Of a stretch of 64,000 nucleotides of DNA, positions 32,604 through 45,958 are shown one piece after another. Source of the DNA: Variovorax guangxiensis (GTDB taxonomy: Bacteria > Pseudomonadota > Gammaproteobacteria > Burkholderiales > Burkholderiaceae_C); NCBI RefSeq assembly GCF_003952165.1, contig NZ_RXFT01000002.1, positions 186,001 to 250,000 on the forward strand, read 5' to 3'. Within the stretch, counting starts at the first letter, position 1. Each line of letters opens with the position of its first letter. The position numbers and the translations under genes are program-made. Under the pieces are notes generated by a model, which saw only the letters and a list, made by a program, of their open reading frames with translations, ran no database searches and was not told the origin of the DNA.

Positions 32604-35552
32604 ATGAGCGCCAGACTGACCCACCCTTCCATCACCCCGGCCGGGCGCCCCGTGCGCTTCTGGTACGACGGCCAGCCCGTCGAGGGCCTGGGAGGCGAGA
32701 CCATCGCCGCGGCGCTGGCGGCCGGCGGCATCAAGGCGATGCGCCACACCCGCGGCGGCGAGCGCCGGGGTCTCTATTGCGGCATGGGCGCGTGCTTCGA
32801 CTGCCTCGTCACCGTCGACGGCCAGGCCAGCCAGCGCGCCTGCCTGACCAAAGTGGCCGATGGCCAGCAGGTGCGTTCGACCCAGCCCGCCGGCACGCCC
32901 GACGATCCGCTGCAGCCGCTCACCCCCCAGCCCGGCGCCGGACCCGAGCGCCGGCAGGTCGACGTGCTCGTCGTCGGCGCGGGTCCGGCTGGCCTTTCCG
33001 CCGCGCTCGCCGCGCGCCGCGCCGGTGCCGACGTGCTGGTGCTCGACGAGCGCCCTCAGTCCGGCGGCCAGTTCTACAAGCCGCTCGCGCCTTCGCATGC
33101 GGCGCCCTCCCCGGCCGACCGCCAGTTCGCCCAGGGCCTTGCGCTGGAAAAGGAAGTCCGCGCTGCAGGCGTCGCCATCGCGCAGGGCGCGCAGGTCTGG
33201 GCTGCCTTCTCCCCGCGCGAAGTCGCCGCGCTCATCGACGGTCGAGCCTGCGTCATCGTTTGCCGCCAACTCGTCATCGCCCCCGGCGCCTACGAGCGCC
33301 CGGTGCCCTTCCCCGGCTGGACCCTCCCCGGCGTGATGACCACCGGCGCCGGCCAGACGCTCGCGCGCGCCTACCGCGTGGCCCCCGGCCGCCGCGTGGT
33401 GATCGCCGGCAACGGCCCGCTGAACCTGCAGCTCGCCGCCGAGCTGCTCGCCGGCGGTGCCGAGGTCGTCGCGGTATTGGAATCAGCCCCGCGCCCGTCG
33501 CCGAAGCAATGGCGCCATCTGCTGACCGCGGCGCGCACGGCCCCCGACCTGCTGCTCGACGGCTGGCGCTATCTGCGAAAACTGCGCGCCCACAAGGTGC
33601 CCGTGCTGTGGGAGCACGCCGTCGTCTCCGCCGAAGGCTCCGCCGGCTTGCACGCTGTGCAGGTCGCGCAGATCGACGCCCAGGGCCAGGCCATGCCCGC
33701 GACGGAACGCCGCCTCGAAGCAGACACGCTCTGCCTCGGCTACGGCTTCATTCCCTCCACCGAACTCGCGCGCATGCTGGGCTGCGAGCACCGCCTCGCG
33801 CCCCGCCATCTCGGCTACCTGGCAACCGTCACCCAGGAAGACGGCGCCACCAGCCTGCCCGGCGTGTACGTGGTGGGCGACGGCGCCGACCTCGGCGGCT
33901 CCCGTGTCGCGCTCGCGCGCGGCACGCTGGCGGGCGCTGCAGTCGCACGCAACCTCGGCCTGAAGGCGCCCGAGCCCGACGGGGCCGCTGCAAAGCTGCA
34001 CCGCGCCGAATGCTTCCAGCAGGCGCTGTGGTCGATCTACGCGCCGCCGCCCGTCGACCTTGCAGCGGTGCCCGACGAAACCCTGCTGTGCCGTTGCGAG
34101 GAGATCACCTTCGGCTCGGTACGCGAGCAGATCCGCGCCGGCAGCGACACGCTGGCAGCGCTCAAGCGCAACACCCGCCTCGGCATGGGACGCTGTCAGG
34201 CGCGCTATTGCGGCGTCACCGCCGGCCGCCTGCTGACCGAGATGACGGGCCGGCCGCCGCAGGTCGAACAGTACTTCGCGCCCCGCCCGCCAGCCAAGCC
34301 GGTGCCGGCCGGCGCGCTCGCCTTCGAGAAACCCGAATGGGGCGGCCACAAGCCCGCCATCACGCCCAACCTCGCGAGGCCGGTGGAACAGGCGCCCTTC
34401 GATGGCACGCTGCGCACCGACGTGCTGGTGATCGGCGCCGGCGTGCTCGGCTCCTGCCTGGGCTACTACCTCTCGAAGGCCGGCCAGGACGTGACGGTGG
34501 TCGACCGCGACGACATCAACCTCCAGGCCTCCGGCGCCAACGCCGGCAGCCTCCACGTGCAGCTTCTTTCGTTCGACTTCGGTGCCAAGGCGCAGGAAGG
34601 CGGTGGCCCGGCCGCGGCCACGCTGCCGCTCGGGCCGATGTCGGTGCGCCTGTGGCAGGAGATCGAGGCCGACTGCGGGGAGGACCTCGAGATCAAGATC
34701 ACCGGCGGCCTCATGGTGGCCGACAGCGAAGCCGGCATGCGTTTTCTCGAAGCCAAGGCCGCGCTGGAGCGCAGCCACGGCATCGACGCGCAGGTGATCG
34801 ACGGCGCCGAGCTGCGGCGACTCTCGCCCGCGCTCTCCGGGCAGCTGCTGGGCGCGGAGCTCTGCCCCATGGAAGGCAAGATCAACCCGCTGCGCGCAAC
34901 CTACGCCGTCGCCCGGCGCGCGCAGCAGCAGGGCGCGCGCATGCTGCGCGGCTGCGACGTGCAGTCCATCGAGGCGCTGCCGGGCGAAGGCGCCGGCTTC
35001 ATGGTGCGCACCTCGCGCGGCAGCATCCACGCCGGGCGCGTCGTGAACGCGAGCGGTGCCTGGTCGAGCGCCGTCGGCCGCATGCTGAGCATCGACATCC
35101 CCGTCAAGGGCGCGCCGCTGCAGATGATCGTGACCGAGCCCGCGCCGCCGCTGGTCAACCACCTCGTTGCGCATGCCGACCGGCACCTGAGCCTGAAGCA
35201 GGCCGCCAGCGGCGGCCTCATCGTCGGTGGCGGCTGGACGGCCGCCTTCAACGAAGGCATGCGCCTGAACCGCGCCGAGCGCGAGAGCATCGAAGGCAAT
35301 CTCTGGGTGGCCGGCCACGTGCTGCCAGCCGTGCGCGGGCTGCACATGGTGCGCTGCTGGGCCGGCATGAACGTGAACATCGACGGCGCACCCATCCTCG
35401 GCGAAGTGCCCGGCCGCCCCGGCTTCTACAACGCCGTCACTTCCAACGGCTACACGCTCGCCCCCGTCACCGCGCGGCTGGTCACCGACCTCATCGTGCG
35501 CGGCCGCACCGACATCGACATCAGCCCCTTCCTCATCGACCGCTTCCTCTGA
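32604..35552 (+). CDS. Fused HcnA-HcnB-HcnC-like amino/imino-acid (opine-type) dehydrogenase
   Basis: A 982-residue flavoprotein combining three parts that are usually separate subunits. Residues 1-95 form a [2Fe-2S] domain with Cys 59, 64, 67 and 80. Residues about 118-540 are an FAD/NAD-type domain (DVLVVGAGPAGLSAAL) ending in a BFD-like four-Cys cluster (CRCEEITFG near 494, GMGRCQARYC near 533). Residues about 603-982 are a D-amino-acid-oxidase/glycine-oxidase-like FAD domain (DVLVIGAGVLGSCLGYYL; AGMNVNIDGAPILG near the end). The same three components make up hydrogen cyanide synthase HcnABC, opine oxidases and D-hydroxyproline dehydrogenase. The enzyme probably oxidizes a secondary amine or D-amino acid and passes electrons through the clusters. 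First gene of the rightward arm; the M20 gene starts 5 bases after its stop. Confidence 0.9.
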   Translation: MSARLTHPSITPAGRPVRFWYDGQPVEGLGGETIAAALAAGGIKAMRHTRGGERRGLYCGMGACFDCLVTVDGQASQRACLTKVADGQQVRSTQPAGTPDDPLQPLTPQPGAGPERRQVDVLVVGAGPAGLSAALAARRAGADVLVLDERPQSGGQFYKPLAPSHAAPSPADRQFAQGLALEKEVRAAGVAIAQGAQVWAAFSPREVAALIDGRACVIVCRQLVIAPGAYERPVPFPGWTLPGVMTTGAGQTLARAYRVAPGRRVVIAGNGPLNLQLAAELLAGGAEVVAVLESAPRPSPKQWRHLLTAARTAPDLLLDGWRYLRKLRAHKVPVLWEHAVVSAEGSAGLHAVQVAQIDAQGQAMPATERRLEADTLCLGYGFIPSTELARMLGCEHRLAPRHLGYLATVTQEDGATSLPGVYVVGDGADLGGSRVALARGTLAGAAVARNLGLKAPEPDGAAAKLHRAECFQQALWSIYAPPPVDLAAVPDETLLCRCEEITFGSVREQIRAGSDTLAALKRNTRLGMGRCQARYCGVTAGRLLTEMTGRPPQVEQYFAPRPPAKPVPAGALAFEKPEWGGHKPAITPNLARPVEQAPFDGTLRTDVLVIGAGVLGSCLGYYLSKAGQDVTVVDRDDINLQASGANAGSLHVQLLSFDFGAKAQEGGGPAAATLPLGPMSVRLWQEIEADCGEDLEIKITGGLMVADSEAGMRFLEAKAALERSHGIDAQVIDGAELRRLSPALSGQLLGAELCPMEGKINPLRATYAVARRAQQQGARMLRGCDVQSIEALPGEGAGFMVRTSRGSIHAGRVVNASGAWSSAVGRMLSIDIPVKGAPLQMIVTEPAPPLVNHLVAHADRHLSLKQAASGGLIVGGGWTAAFNEGMRLNRAERESIEGNLWVAGHVLPAVRGLHMVRCWAGMNVNIDGAPILGEVPGRPGFYNAVTSNGYTLAPVTARLVTDLIVRGRTDIDISPFLIDRFL

Positions 35553-35557
35553 CCGCC

Positions 35558-36805
35558 ATGACCGAAAAAGCTTCTGCGCGCGACACGCTGCGCGACTACA
35601 TCGACGCGCACTTCGACGAGCAGGTCCGCACCCTCGCCGAGCTCGTGCGCTGCCCCTCCGACAACCCGCCCGGCGACTGCGCCCCGCACGCCGAGCTCAC
35701 CGCCCGGCTGCTCGAGGCCATGGGCTTCACTGTGGAGCGCCACGAGGTGCCGGCCGAGTTCGCGGCCACGCACGGCATGCGCAGCGTGACCAACCTGATC
35801 GTGCGCGAGCGCTTCGGCGACGGCCCGGTGGTGGCATTGAACGCACACGGCGACGTGGTGCCGCCCGGCGCAGGCTGGAGCGCCGACCCCTACGGCGGCG
35901 AGGTGCGCGACGGCTGGCTCTACGGGCGCGGCGCCGCCGTGTCGAAGTCGGACTTCACCACCTACGCCTTCGCGATGCGCGCGCTCAAGCATCTGGCGGC
36001 CTCGGGTACGCCGCTGGCCGGCAGCGTCGAGCTGCACCTGACCTACGACGAGGAAACCGGCGGCATGACTGGACCCGGCTGGATCCTCTCCAAGGGCTTG
36101 AGCAAGCCCGACTTCGTGCTCTCCGCCGCGTTCTCGCACCACGTCGTCGTGGCGCACAACGGCTGCCTGCACCTCGAAGTCGTCGTGCGCGGCACCTCGG
36201 CGCATGCCGCCCGACCCGACACCGGCCACGACGCGATCGAAGCCGCGGCCACCCTGCTGCCCGCGCTCTACCGCTATCGCGACAGCCTCGCCGGCCGCCC
36301 ATCGCGCACGCCCGGCATCACCCATCCCACGATGGTCGTGGGCCTCATCGACGGCGGCATCAACACCAACGTGGTGTCCGACGTGCTGAGCCTGCGCATC
36401 GACCGGCGCATCGTGCCCGAGGAATCGCCCGAGGCCGTCGAGGCCGAGCTGCGCGAGGTGATCGAGTCGGCCTGCCGGCCGCTGCCCGGCATCTCGGTGG
36501 AGATCCGCCAGATCCTCCTGGCCCGCCCCTTCGCGCCCGCACCCGGCGCCGACGAGTTCGCCGCGCTCGTGTGCCGCGAGGCCGGCGAAGTCATGGGCAA
36601 GCCGGTCACGCCGATCGGCGTGCCGCTGTACACCGACGCGCGCCTCTACAGCGAGGCCGGCATTCCCACCGTGATGTACGGCGCCGGCCCCGAGTCGCTG
36701 CTCGAAGCCAACGGCCACCGCGCCGACGAGCGCGTGCCGCTGGACGAACTGCGCAAGGCCACGCGCGTGGTCGCCAATACCCTGCACCGGCTGCTCGCGC
36801 GCTGA
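35558..36805 (+). CDS. M20-family amidohydrolase with altered metal site
   Basis: A 415-residue protein of the ArgE/DapE/carboxypeptidase G2 family. The ATG at 35558 lies 5 bases after the fused dehydrogenase stop. It keeps the first metal histidine (NAHGDVV near 90), the catalytic Glu pair (DEETGG near 162), the dimerization domain and the last histidine (EANGHRADE near 387). At the bridging-aspartate position, however, it reads GRGAAVSKSD instead of GRGxxDxK, and the later GEP-type ligand region reads LSAAFSHHV. It is therefore either a variant metallohydrolase or works with fewer metals. In context it could remove an N-acyl or N-carbamoyl group after hydantoinase ring opening (inference). 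Confidence 0.87.
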   Translation: MTEKASARDTLRDYIDAHFDEQVRTLAELVRCPSDNPPGDCAPHAELTARLLEAMGFTVERHEVPAEFAATHGMRSVTNLIVRERFGDGPVVALNAHGDVVPPGAGWSADPYGGEVRDGWLYGRGAAVSKSDFTTYAFAMRALKHLAASGTPLAGSVELHLTYDEETGGMTGPGWILSKGLSKPDFVLSAAFSHHVVVAHNGCLHLEVVVRGTSAHAARPDTGHDAIEAAATLLPALYRYRDSLAGRPSRTPGITHPTMVVGLIDGGINTNVVSDVLSLRIDRRIVPEESPEAVEAELREVIESACRPLPGISVEIRQILLARPFAPAPGADEFAALVCREAGEVMGKPVTPIGVPLYTDARLYSEAGIPTVMYGAGPESLLEANGHRADERVPLDELRKATRVVANTLHRLLAR

Positions 36806-36829
36806 ATTTCATCTCACCGGAGACACGAC

Positions 36830-37564
<735 letters not shown>

Positions 37565-37570
37565 GGACGG

Positions 37571-37587
37571 GCGCTCCGATGGAGCGC
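37571..37587. terminator. Possible hairpin between convergent operons
   Basis: The perfect 7-bp stem GCGCTCC / GGAGCGC with loop GAT lies in the 46-base gap between the ABC ATPase and gyrB. There is no T-run on either side, so a role in termination is only plausible. Confidence 0.35.
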
Positions 37588-37610
37588 GGCCCCAGGGCCG
37601 GGAAGAAGAA

Positions 37611-41460
<3,850 letters not shown>

Positions 41461-41556
41461 GTCTTCTTCCTCTTCCTATCTCTTTGAATCAGCTTGCAGG
41501 GCGCCATTCTCCGCTGTCGCGAGTGGCTTCCTGGACGACATCCGATTTCTTTCCGG

Positions 41557-42936
41557 TCAGCCCTTGAGGGTCTGCTCGAGCACGTGGAGCTGCTGGTTGA
41601 GCTCGGTGAGCTGCTGGCGCTCGCCCGAGATCTTGCGCACCGCGTGCAGCACCGTCGTGTGATCGCGCCCGCCGAACAGCTCGCCGATTTCCGGCAGGCT
41701 CTTCTGCGTGAGCTCCTTGGCCAGGTACATCGCGATCTGCCGCGGCCGCGCGATGCTGGCCGGGCGTTTCTTGCTGTACATGTCGGCGACCTTGATCTTG
41801 TAGTAGTCGGCCACCGTCTTCTGGATATTCTCGACGGAGATCTGCCGGTTCTGGATCGACAGCAGGTCGCGCAGCGCCTCGCGCGCCAGGGCGATCGAGA
41901 TCTCCTTCTGGTTGAAGCGCGAGTAGGCGAGGATCTTGCGCAGCGCGCCCTCGAGCTCGCGCACGTTGGAACGCACGTTCTTGGCGACGAAGAAGGCGAC
42001 TTCTTCCGGCATTTCGGCCGATTCGGCGCGCGCCTTGTTGATCAGGATGGCCACGCGCATCTCGAGCTCGGGCGGCTCGATGGCGACCGTGAGGCCGGAG
42101 TCGAAGCGCGAAACCAGGCGCTCGTGGATGTCCGCGAGGCCCTTCGGATAGGTGTCGCTGGTCATCACGATGTGCGACTTCTTGGCCAGCAGGGCCTCGA
42201 ACGCGTTGAAGAACTCTTCCTGCGTCCGGTCCTTGTTGGCGAAGAACTGCACATCGTCGATCAGCAGCAGGTCGAGCGAGTGGTAGCGCTCCTTGAACTC
42301 ATCGAAGGTCTTGCGCTGATAGGCCTTGACCACATCCGACACAAATTGCTCGGCGTGGATGTAGAGAACTTTGGAGTCCGGCTTGTCGGCCAGCAGCCGG
42401 TTACCCACAGCATGCATCAGGTGGGTCTTGCCCAGGCCGACGCCGCCATAGATGAAAAGAGGGTTGTACAGGTGACCCGGCATGCCGGCCACGTGCATCG
42501 CCGCGGCGCGCGCCATGCGGTTGGCCGTGCCCTCGACCAGGGTGTCGAAGGTGAGGCCGGAATTCAGGCGGTTCTTGAAGCCGGCGGCGGCCGGCTCCTC
42601 ACCCGGGCCCGCCACGTCGCGCGGCACGTCCGTTTCGGTCATGACGGCCACGGGTGCAGCACGTACGGGGATTTCGCGAGGAGCAAGCGCTAACTCGATA
42701 GCAACCGGCTGGCCGTACATCTTCTCCGCCATGGCGGCGATCTTGCCGGCGTACTGGGCACGGATCCAGTCGAGCTTGAACCGGTTGGCCACGAACACCG
42801 TCATGCGCGACAGGTCGTCGGCGACCTGTGCCGTCAGGGGTTTGATCCAGGTGTTGAACTGCTGCTCGGACAGCTCCTGCGCGAGCTGGTCGACGCAGGC
42901 CTGCCAGAGGCTTTCGCCGATGCCGTCAGTCGACAT
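41557..42936 (-). CDS. dnaA: Chromosomal replication initiator DnaA
   Basis: A 459-residue initiator with all four domains: N-terminal helicase/DiaA interaction domain, a Pro/Ala linker around 85-120, AAA+ domain with Walker [14 protein letters not shown] and Walker [11 protein letters not shown], and a C-terminal DNA-binding domain with the signature [15 protein letters not shown] near 425. It is transcribed away from oriC and heads the dnaA-dnaN-gyrB cluster. Confidence 0.98.
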   Translation of the reverse strand: MSTDGIGESLWQACVDQLAQELSEQQFNTWIKPLTAQVADDLSRMTVFVANRFKLDWIRAQYAGKIAAMAEKMYGQPVAIELALAPREIPVRAAPVAVMTETDVPRDVAGPGEEPAAAGFKNRLNSGLTFDTLVEGTANRMARAAAMHVAGMPGHLYNPLFIYGGVGLGKTHLMHAVGNRLLADKPDSKVLYIHAEQFVSDVVKAYQRKTFDEFKERYHSLDLLLIDDVQFFANKDRTQEEFFNAFEALLAKKSHIVMTSDTYPKGLADIHERLVSRFDSGLTVAIEPPELEMRVAILINKARAESAEMPEEVAFFVAKNVRSNVRELEGALRKILAYSRFNQKEISIALAREALRDLLSIQNRQISVENIQKTVADYYKIKVADMYSKKRPASIARPRQIAMYLAKELTQKSLPEIGELFGGRDHTTVLHAVRKISGERQQLTELNQQLHVLEQTLKG

Positions 42937-43087
42937 GGGCGTGGGGAAAAGTGAAGGGACCCTCGGGCATTTCTTGGTATAGGTATTGTGGATATTCTCT
43001 GCTGGAAGGCGCCCGGCATTCTAACTTGTCAAAACCTTATCCACACGCCGGCGAGTGTGTCGAAAGGCCCGCAAATCTGCTCGAAGA
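42937..43087. other. Probable chromosomal replication origin (oriC)
   Basis: This AT-richer interval between divergent dnaA and rpmH is where oriC lies in related betaproteobacteria. A perfect DnaA box TTATCCACA is at 43037-43045, and a one-mismatch box ATATCCACA lies on the minus strand at 42987-42995. A related TTACCCACA lies inside dnaA near 42400. Few boxes match exactly, so the boundaries are approximate. Confidence 0.75.
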
Positions 43088-43116
43088 TTGTTCAGGGCCC
43101 CAATGTTTGCGATAAT
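43088..43116 (+). promoter_or_regulatory. Putative sigma-70 promoter of rpmH operon
   Basis: TTGTTC (43088-43093) and GATAAT (43111-43116) are separated by 17 bases and point at rpmH. The -10 element matches the consensus at five of six positions; the -35 is weak. It would give a leader of about 130 bases. Confidence 0.5.
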
Positions 43117-43253
43117 TGCGGGTTTCCCTGAAAACCTCTTTGCGTCTTTCGGGGGCCATCCGAAACACGCCCGCCCCGGCGCCCCGCAGGAACTTCATGC
43201 TTTCAGTACGAAAGCGCGAAGGGCCAGCGCGAACAGGGAATTAGGAAATCACC

Positions 43254-43388
43254 ATGAAACGCACCTACCAAGCATCCAAAGTCCGCCGCGCCCGTACCCA
43301 CGGCTTCCTGGTCCGCATGAAGACCCGCGGCGGCCGTGCCGTCATCAACGCACGCCGCGCCAAGGGCCGCAAGCGCCTGGCCGTCTGA
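43254..43388 (+). CDS. rpmH: 50S ribosomal protein L34
   Basis: A 44-residue basic protein starting [18 protein letters not shown] and ending KGRKRLAV. It matches L34 over its whole length, including the central [27 protein letters not shown] core. It is the first gene of rpmH-rnpA-yidD-yidC, divergent from dnaA across the origin. Confidence 0.98.
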   Translation: MKRTYQASKVRRARTHGFLVRMKTRGGRAVINARRAKGRKRLAV

Positions 43389-43489
43389 CGGCAGTCCACC
43401 TGCCGTTGCCAGCAGCCGACCCGTCAGCGCCAGCTCCATCCGCCAGGGCTTCTGGCCCGGGCTGGCATGACACAAGCGGCCCGGCTTCC

Positions 43490-43903
43490 ATGCAGCGGCT
43501 CAAGTCCCGCGCGCAATTCCAGGCCGTCCTCGCAGGTGCCACCGTGGCGCGCACTGCTCATTTCGCATTGCATCGCTGTGCGCTCGATCTCGCATCGAGC
43601 GCACAGCCGTTGTTCGCGTCCGACGACGTCTGGCTGGGTGCCATGGTGCCCAAGCGCTGGGCACGTCGCGCCGTCACGCGCAACGCCATCAAGCGCCAGA
43701 TCTATTCGGTGGGCGCCGCATCCGGTGCAGCACTGCCTCGCGCCGCGCACGTGGTGCGGCTGCGCGCGGGCTTCGACCGCAAGGAGTTCGTGAGCGCCTC
43801 TTCGGACAAGCTCAAGGCCGCCGTGCGCGCCGAACTCCAGCAGCTGCTGGCACGGGCCGCGCGCGCCCCCGCGCCGGCCGCAGCCCCTTCCTCCTCGCCA
43901 TGA
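43490..43903 (+). CDS. rnpA: Ribonuclease P protein component
   Basis: A 137-residue basic protein subunit of RNase P, which matures tRNA 5' ends. It begins with LKSRAQFQAVLAG and has the diagnostic RNR-type motif WARRAVTRNAIKRQIY near residue 65. A Pro/Ala-rich tail makes it somewhat longer than the E. coli protein (119). The start is the ATG at 43490, where homology begins, although the frame is open much further upstream. Its TGA overlaps the yidD ATG by 4 bases. Confidence 0.94.
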   Translation: MQRLKSRAQFQAVLAGATVARTAHFALHRCALDLASSAQPLFASDDVWLGAMVPKRWARRAVTRNAIKRQIYSVGAASGAALPRAAHVVRLRAGFDRKEFVSASSDKLKAAVRAELQQLLARAARAPAPAAAPSSSP

Positions 43904-44187
43904 AACGCCTGCTGATCGGCATCGTGAAGGCCTACCGCCTGCTGCTGAGCCCCTGGCTCGGCCAGTCGTGCCGTTTCACGCCGACCTGCTCCGTGTATTC
44001 GATCGAGGCGCTGGAAGTGCATGGCGCACTCAAGGGCAGCTATCTCACCCTGCACCGCATCGCGCGCTGCCAGCCCTGGTGCCAGGGCGGCCACGATCCG
44101 GTTCCGCCGAAATCCCAGCGTCGCACTGACAGGTCAGGATCGCTGTTTTCGTCTCTTCTCTCTTCCGACAAGAAGTCTTCGTCATGA
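43900..44187 (+). CDS. yidD: Membrane protein insertion efficiency factor YidD
   Basis: A 95-residue membrane-associated protein with the family core QSCRFTPTCSVYSIEAL and cysteines in RCQPWCQGGHDPVP. It overlaps rnpA and yidC by 4 bases on either side, so the three genes are translationally coupled. It assists YidC/Sec-dependent membrane insertion. The C-terminal 20 residues are Ser-rich and probably unstructured. Confidence 0.95.
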   Translation: MKRLLIGIVKAYRLLLSPWLGQSCRFTPTCSVYSIEALEVHGALKGSYLTLHRIARCQPWCQGGHDPVPPKSQRRTDRSGSLFSSLLSSDKKSSS

Positions 44188-45878
44188 ACGATATCCGCCG
44201 CACGATACTGTGGGTGATTTTTGGTTTCTCGCTGGTACTGCTGTGGGACCAATGGCAGGTCTTCAACGGCAACAAGCCGACCTTCCTGCCGTCGACCAAG
44301 CCGGCCGCCACGGCCGCCGCTCCCGCAACCACCGCGCCCGCGGCCAACAGCAACGGCGTACCGGCTGCCTCCGGCAGCGGCAATGCTGGCGCCGTGCCCA
44401 CGCAAGCGGTGGCCGCGGCTCCGCGTGAGCAGGTCAAGGTGACCACCGACCTGTTCCAGGCCAGCATCGACAGCGAAGGCGCCACGGTCAACCACCTCGA
44501 ACTGCGCAAGTACGACGAAGCCGACCGCACCAAGCACGTGGTGCTGTTCGAAAACGGCTCGCCCGCCACCCGCTATGTCGCGCAGACCGGCCTGCTCAAC
44601 CAGGTCGACACCGGCGAGCGTTTCCCGAACCACCTGACGCAGATGACGCCCCGGCCCGGCCCGCGCGAGATGGCCGACGGCCAGAACACGCTGGAAGTGA
44701 GCTTCGAAAGCGCCCCCGCCGGCGGCCTGAAGTACATCAAGACCTACGTGTTTCACCGTGGCGACTACGTTATCGGCGTGCGCCACGAAGTGGTCAACGT
44801 GAGCGACCAGCCGCGCGACGCGCAGCTGTACCTGCAGTTGCTGCGTCACGGTACGGTGGCTGCCAGCACCATGTTCGGCACCAACACCTTCACGGGCCCT
44901 GCGGCGTACACCAACGAGAAGAAGTTCCACAAGCTCGACTTCAAGGACATCGCCAAGGGCAAGATCGAACCGCCGCCGCCGGCCAACGACGGCTGGATCG
45001 CGATGGTGCAGCACTACTTTGCTTCGGCGTGGCTGCTCAAGGGCGACCCGGCCAGCGAGCAGTTGCGCCGCGAGTTCCGCGTGAAGGACCTGGGCGACAA
45101 CCAGTTCTCCATCGCCATGGTGGCCACGCTGCCGAAGATCGCCCCGGGTGCCACGCAGGTCGTGAACAGTGCGTTGTTCGCGGGTCCCGAGGAAGAAAAG
45201 AAGCTCGAAGCCATCGCCCCGGGCCTGGACCTGGTGAAGGACTACGGCATCTTCGCGATCATCTCCAAGCCGCTGTACTGGCTGCTCACCCAGCTGCACG
45301 GCCTCCTGGGCAACTGGGGCTGGTCGATCGTCGCGCTGGTGGTGCTGCTGAAGGCGGCCTTCTACTGGCTCAACGCCAAGGCCTACGCCAGCATGGCCAA
45401 GATGAAGGCCATCAATCCGAAGATCATGGAAATGCGCGAGCGGCTGAAGGACAAGCCGCAGGAGATGCAGCAGGAAATGATGCGGATCTACAAGACCGAG
45501 AAGGTCAACCCGATGGGCGGCTGCTTCCCGATCCTGATCCAGATCCCGGTGTTCATCGCGCTGTACTGGGTGCTGCTGTCGTCGGTCGAGATGCGCCACG
45601 CGCCCTGGATCGGCTGGATCACCGACCTCTCGGCACCCGACCCCTGGTACATCCTGCCGATCGTGATGACGGCCACGTCGCTCTTCCAGACCTGGCTCAA
45701 CCCGACGCCGCCCGATCCGATGCAGGCCAAGCTGATGTGGATCATGCCGCTCGCGTTCAGCGTGATGTTCATCTTCTTCCCGGCCGGCCTGGTGCTGTAC
45801 TGGATCACGAACAACGTGCTGTCGATCGCGCAGCAGTGGTTCATCAACAAGCGCCTGGGCGTGCTCGGCGCCAAGTAA
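44184..45878 (+). CDS. yidC: Membrane protein insertase YidC
   Basis: A 564-residue inner-membrane insertase. An N-terminal helix (TILWVIFGFSLVLLWDQWQ) is followed by an Ala/Pro linker, the large periplasmic beta domain, and the conserved five-helix core, with LLKAAFYWLNAKAYASMAKM (cytoplasmic hairpin), GGCFPILIQIPVFIALYWVL and a final LVLYWITNNVLSIAQQWFI segment. Length is that of Gram-negative YidC. A strong terminator follows, so mnmE likely has its own promoter or depends on read-through. Confidence 0.98.
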   Translation: MNDIRRTILWVIFGFSLVLLWDQWQVFNGNKPTFLPSTKPAATAAAPATTAPAANSNGVPAASGSGNAGAVPTQAVAAAPREQVKVTTDLFQASIDSEGATVNHLELRKYDEADRTKHVVLFENGSPATRYVAQTGLLNQVDTGERFPNHLTQMTPRPGPREMADGQNTLEVSFESAPAGGLKYIKTYVFHRGDYVIGVRHEVVNVSDQPRDAQLYLQLLRHGTVAASTMFGTNTFTGPAAYTNEKKFHKLDFKDIAKGKIEPPPPANDGWIAMVQHYFASAWLLKGDPASEQLRREFRVKDLGDNQFSIAMVATLPKIAPGATQVVNSALFAGPEEEKKLEAIAPGLDLVKDYGIFAIISKPLYWLLTQLHGLLGNWGWSIVALVVLLKAAFYWLNAKAYASMAKMKAINPKIMEMRERLKDKPQEMQQEMMRIYKTEKVNPMGGCFPILIQIPVFIALYWVLLSSVEMRHAPWIGWITDLSAPDPWYILPIVMTATSLFQTWLNPTPPDPMQAKLMWIMPLAFSVMFIFFPAGLVLYWITNNVLSIAQQWFINKRLGVLGAK

Positions 45879-45907
45879 GCCGGCCGATCGCTCCAAGCCA
45901 TCCCACG

Positions 45908-45932
45908 AAGGGCCGCGCAAGCGGCCCTTTTT
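45908..45932 (+). terminator. Intrinsic terminator after yidC
   Basis: The stem AAGGGCCGC / GCGGCCCTT (45908-45916 and 45921-45929) has a GCAA loop and a T-run. It ends the rpmH-rnpA-yidD-yidC transcript. Confidence 0.88.
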
Positions 45933-45958
45933 GCTGAAAGACTGAAAGAATCCGCACC

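Noticed and set aside
42937..43040. TTGACA (minus strand, 43027-43032) as the dnaA promoter -35
   Set aside because: No acceptable -10 lies 16-18 bases downstream; left unassigned.
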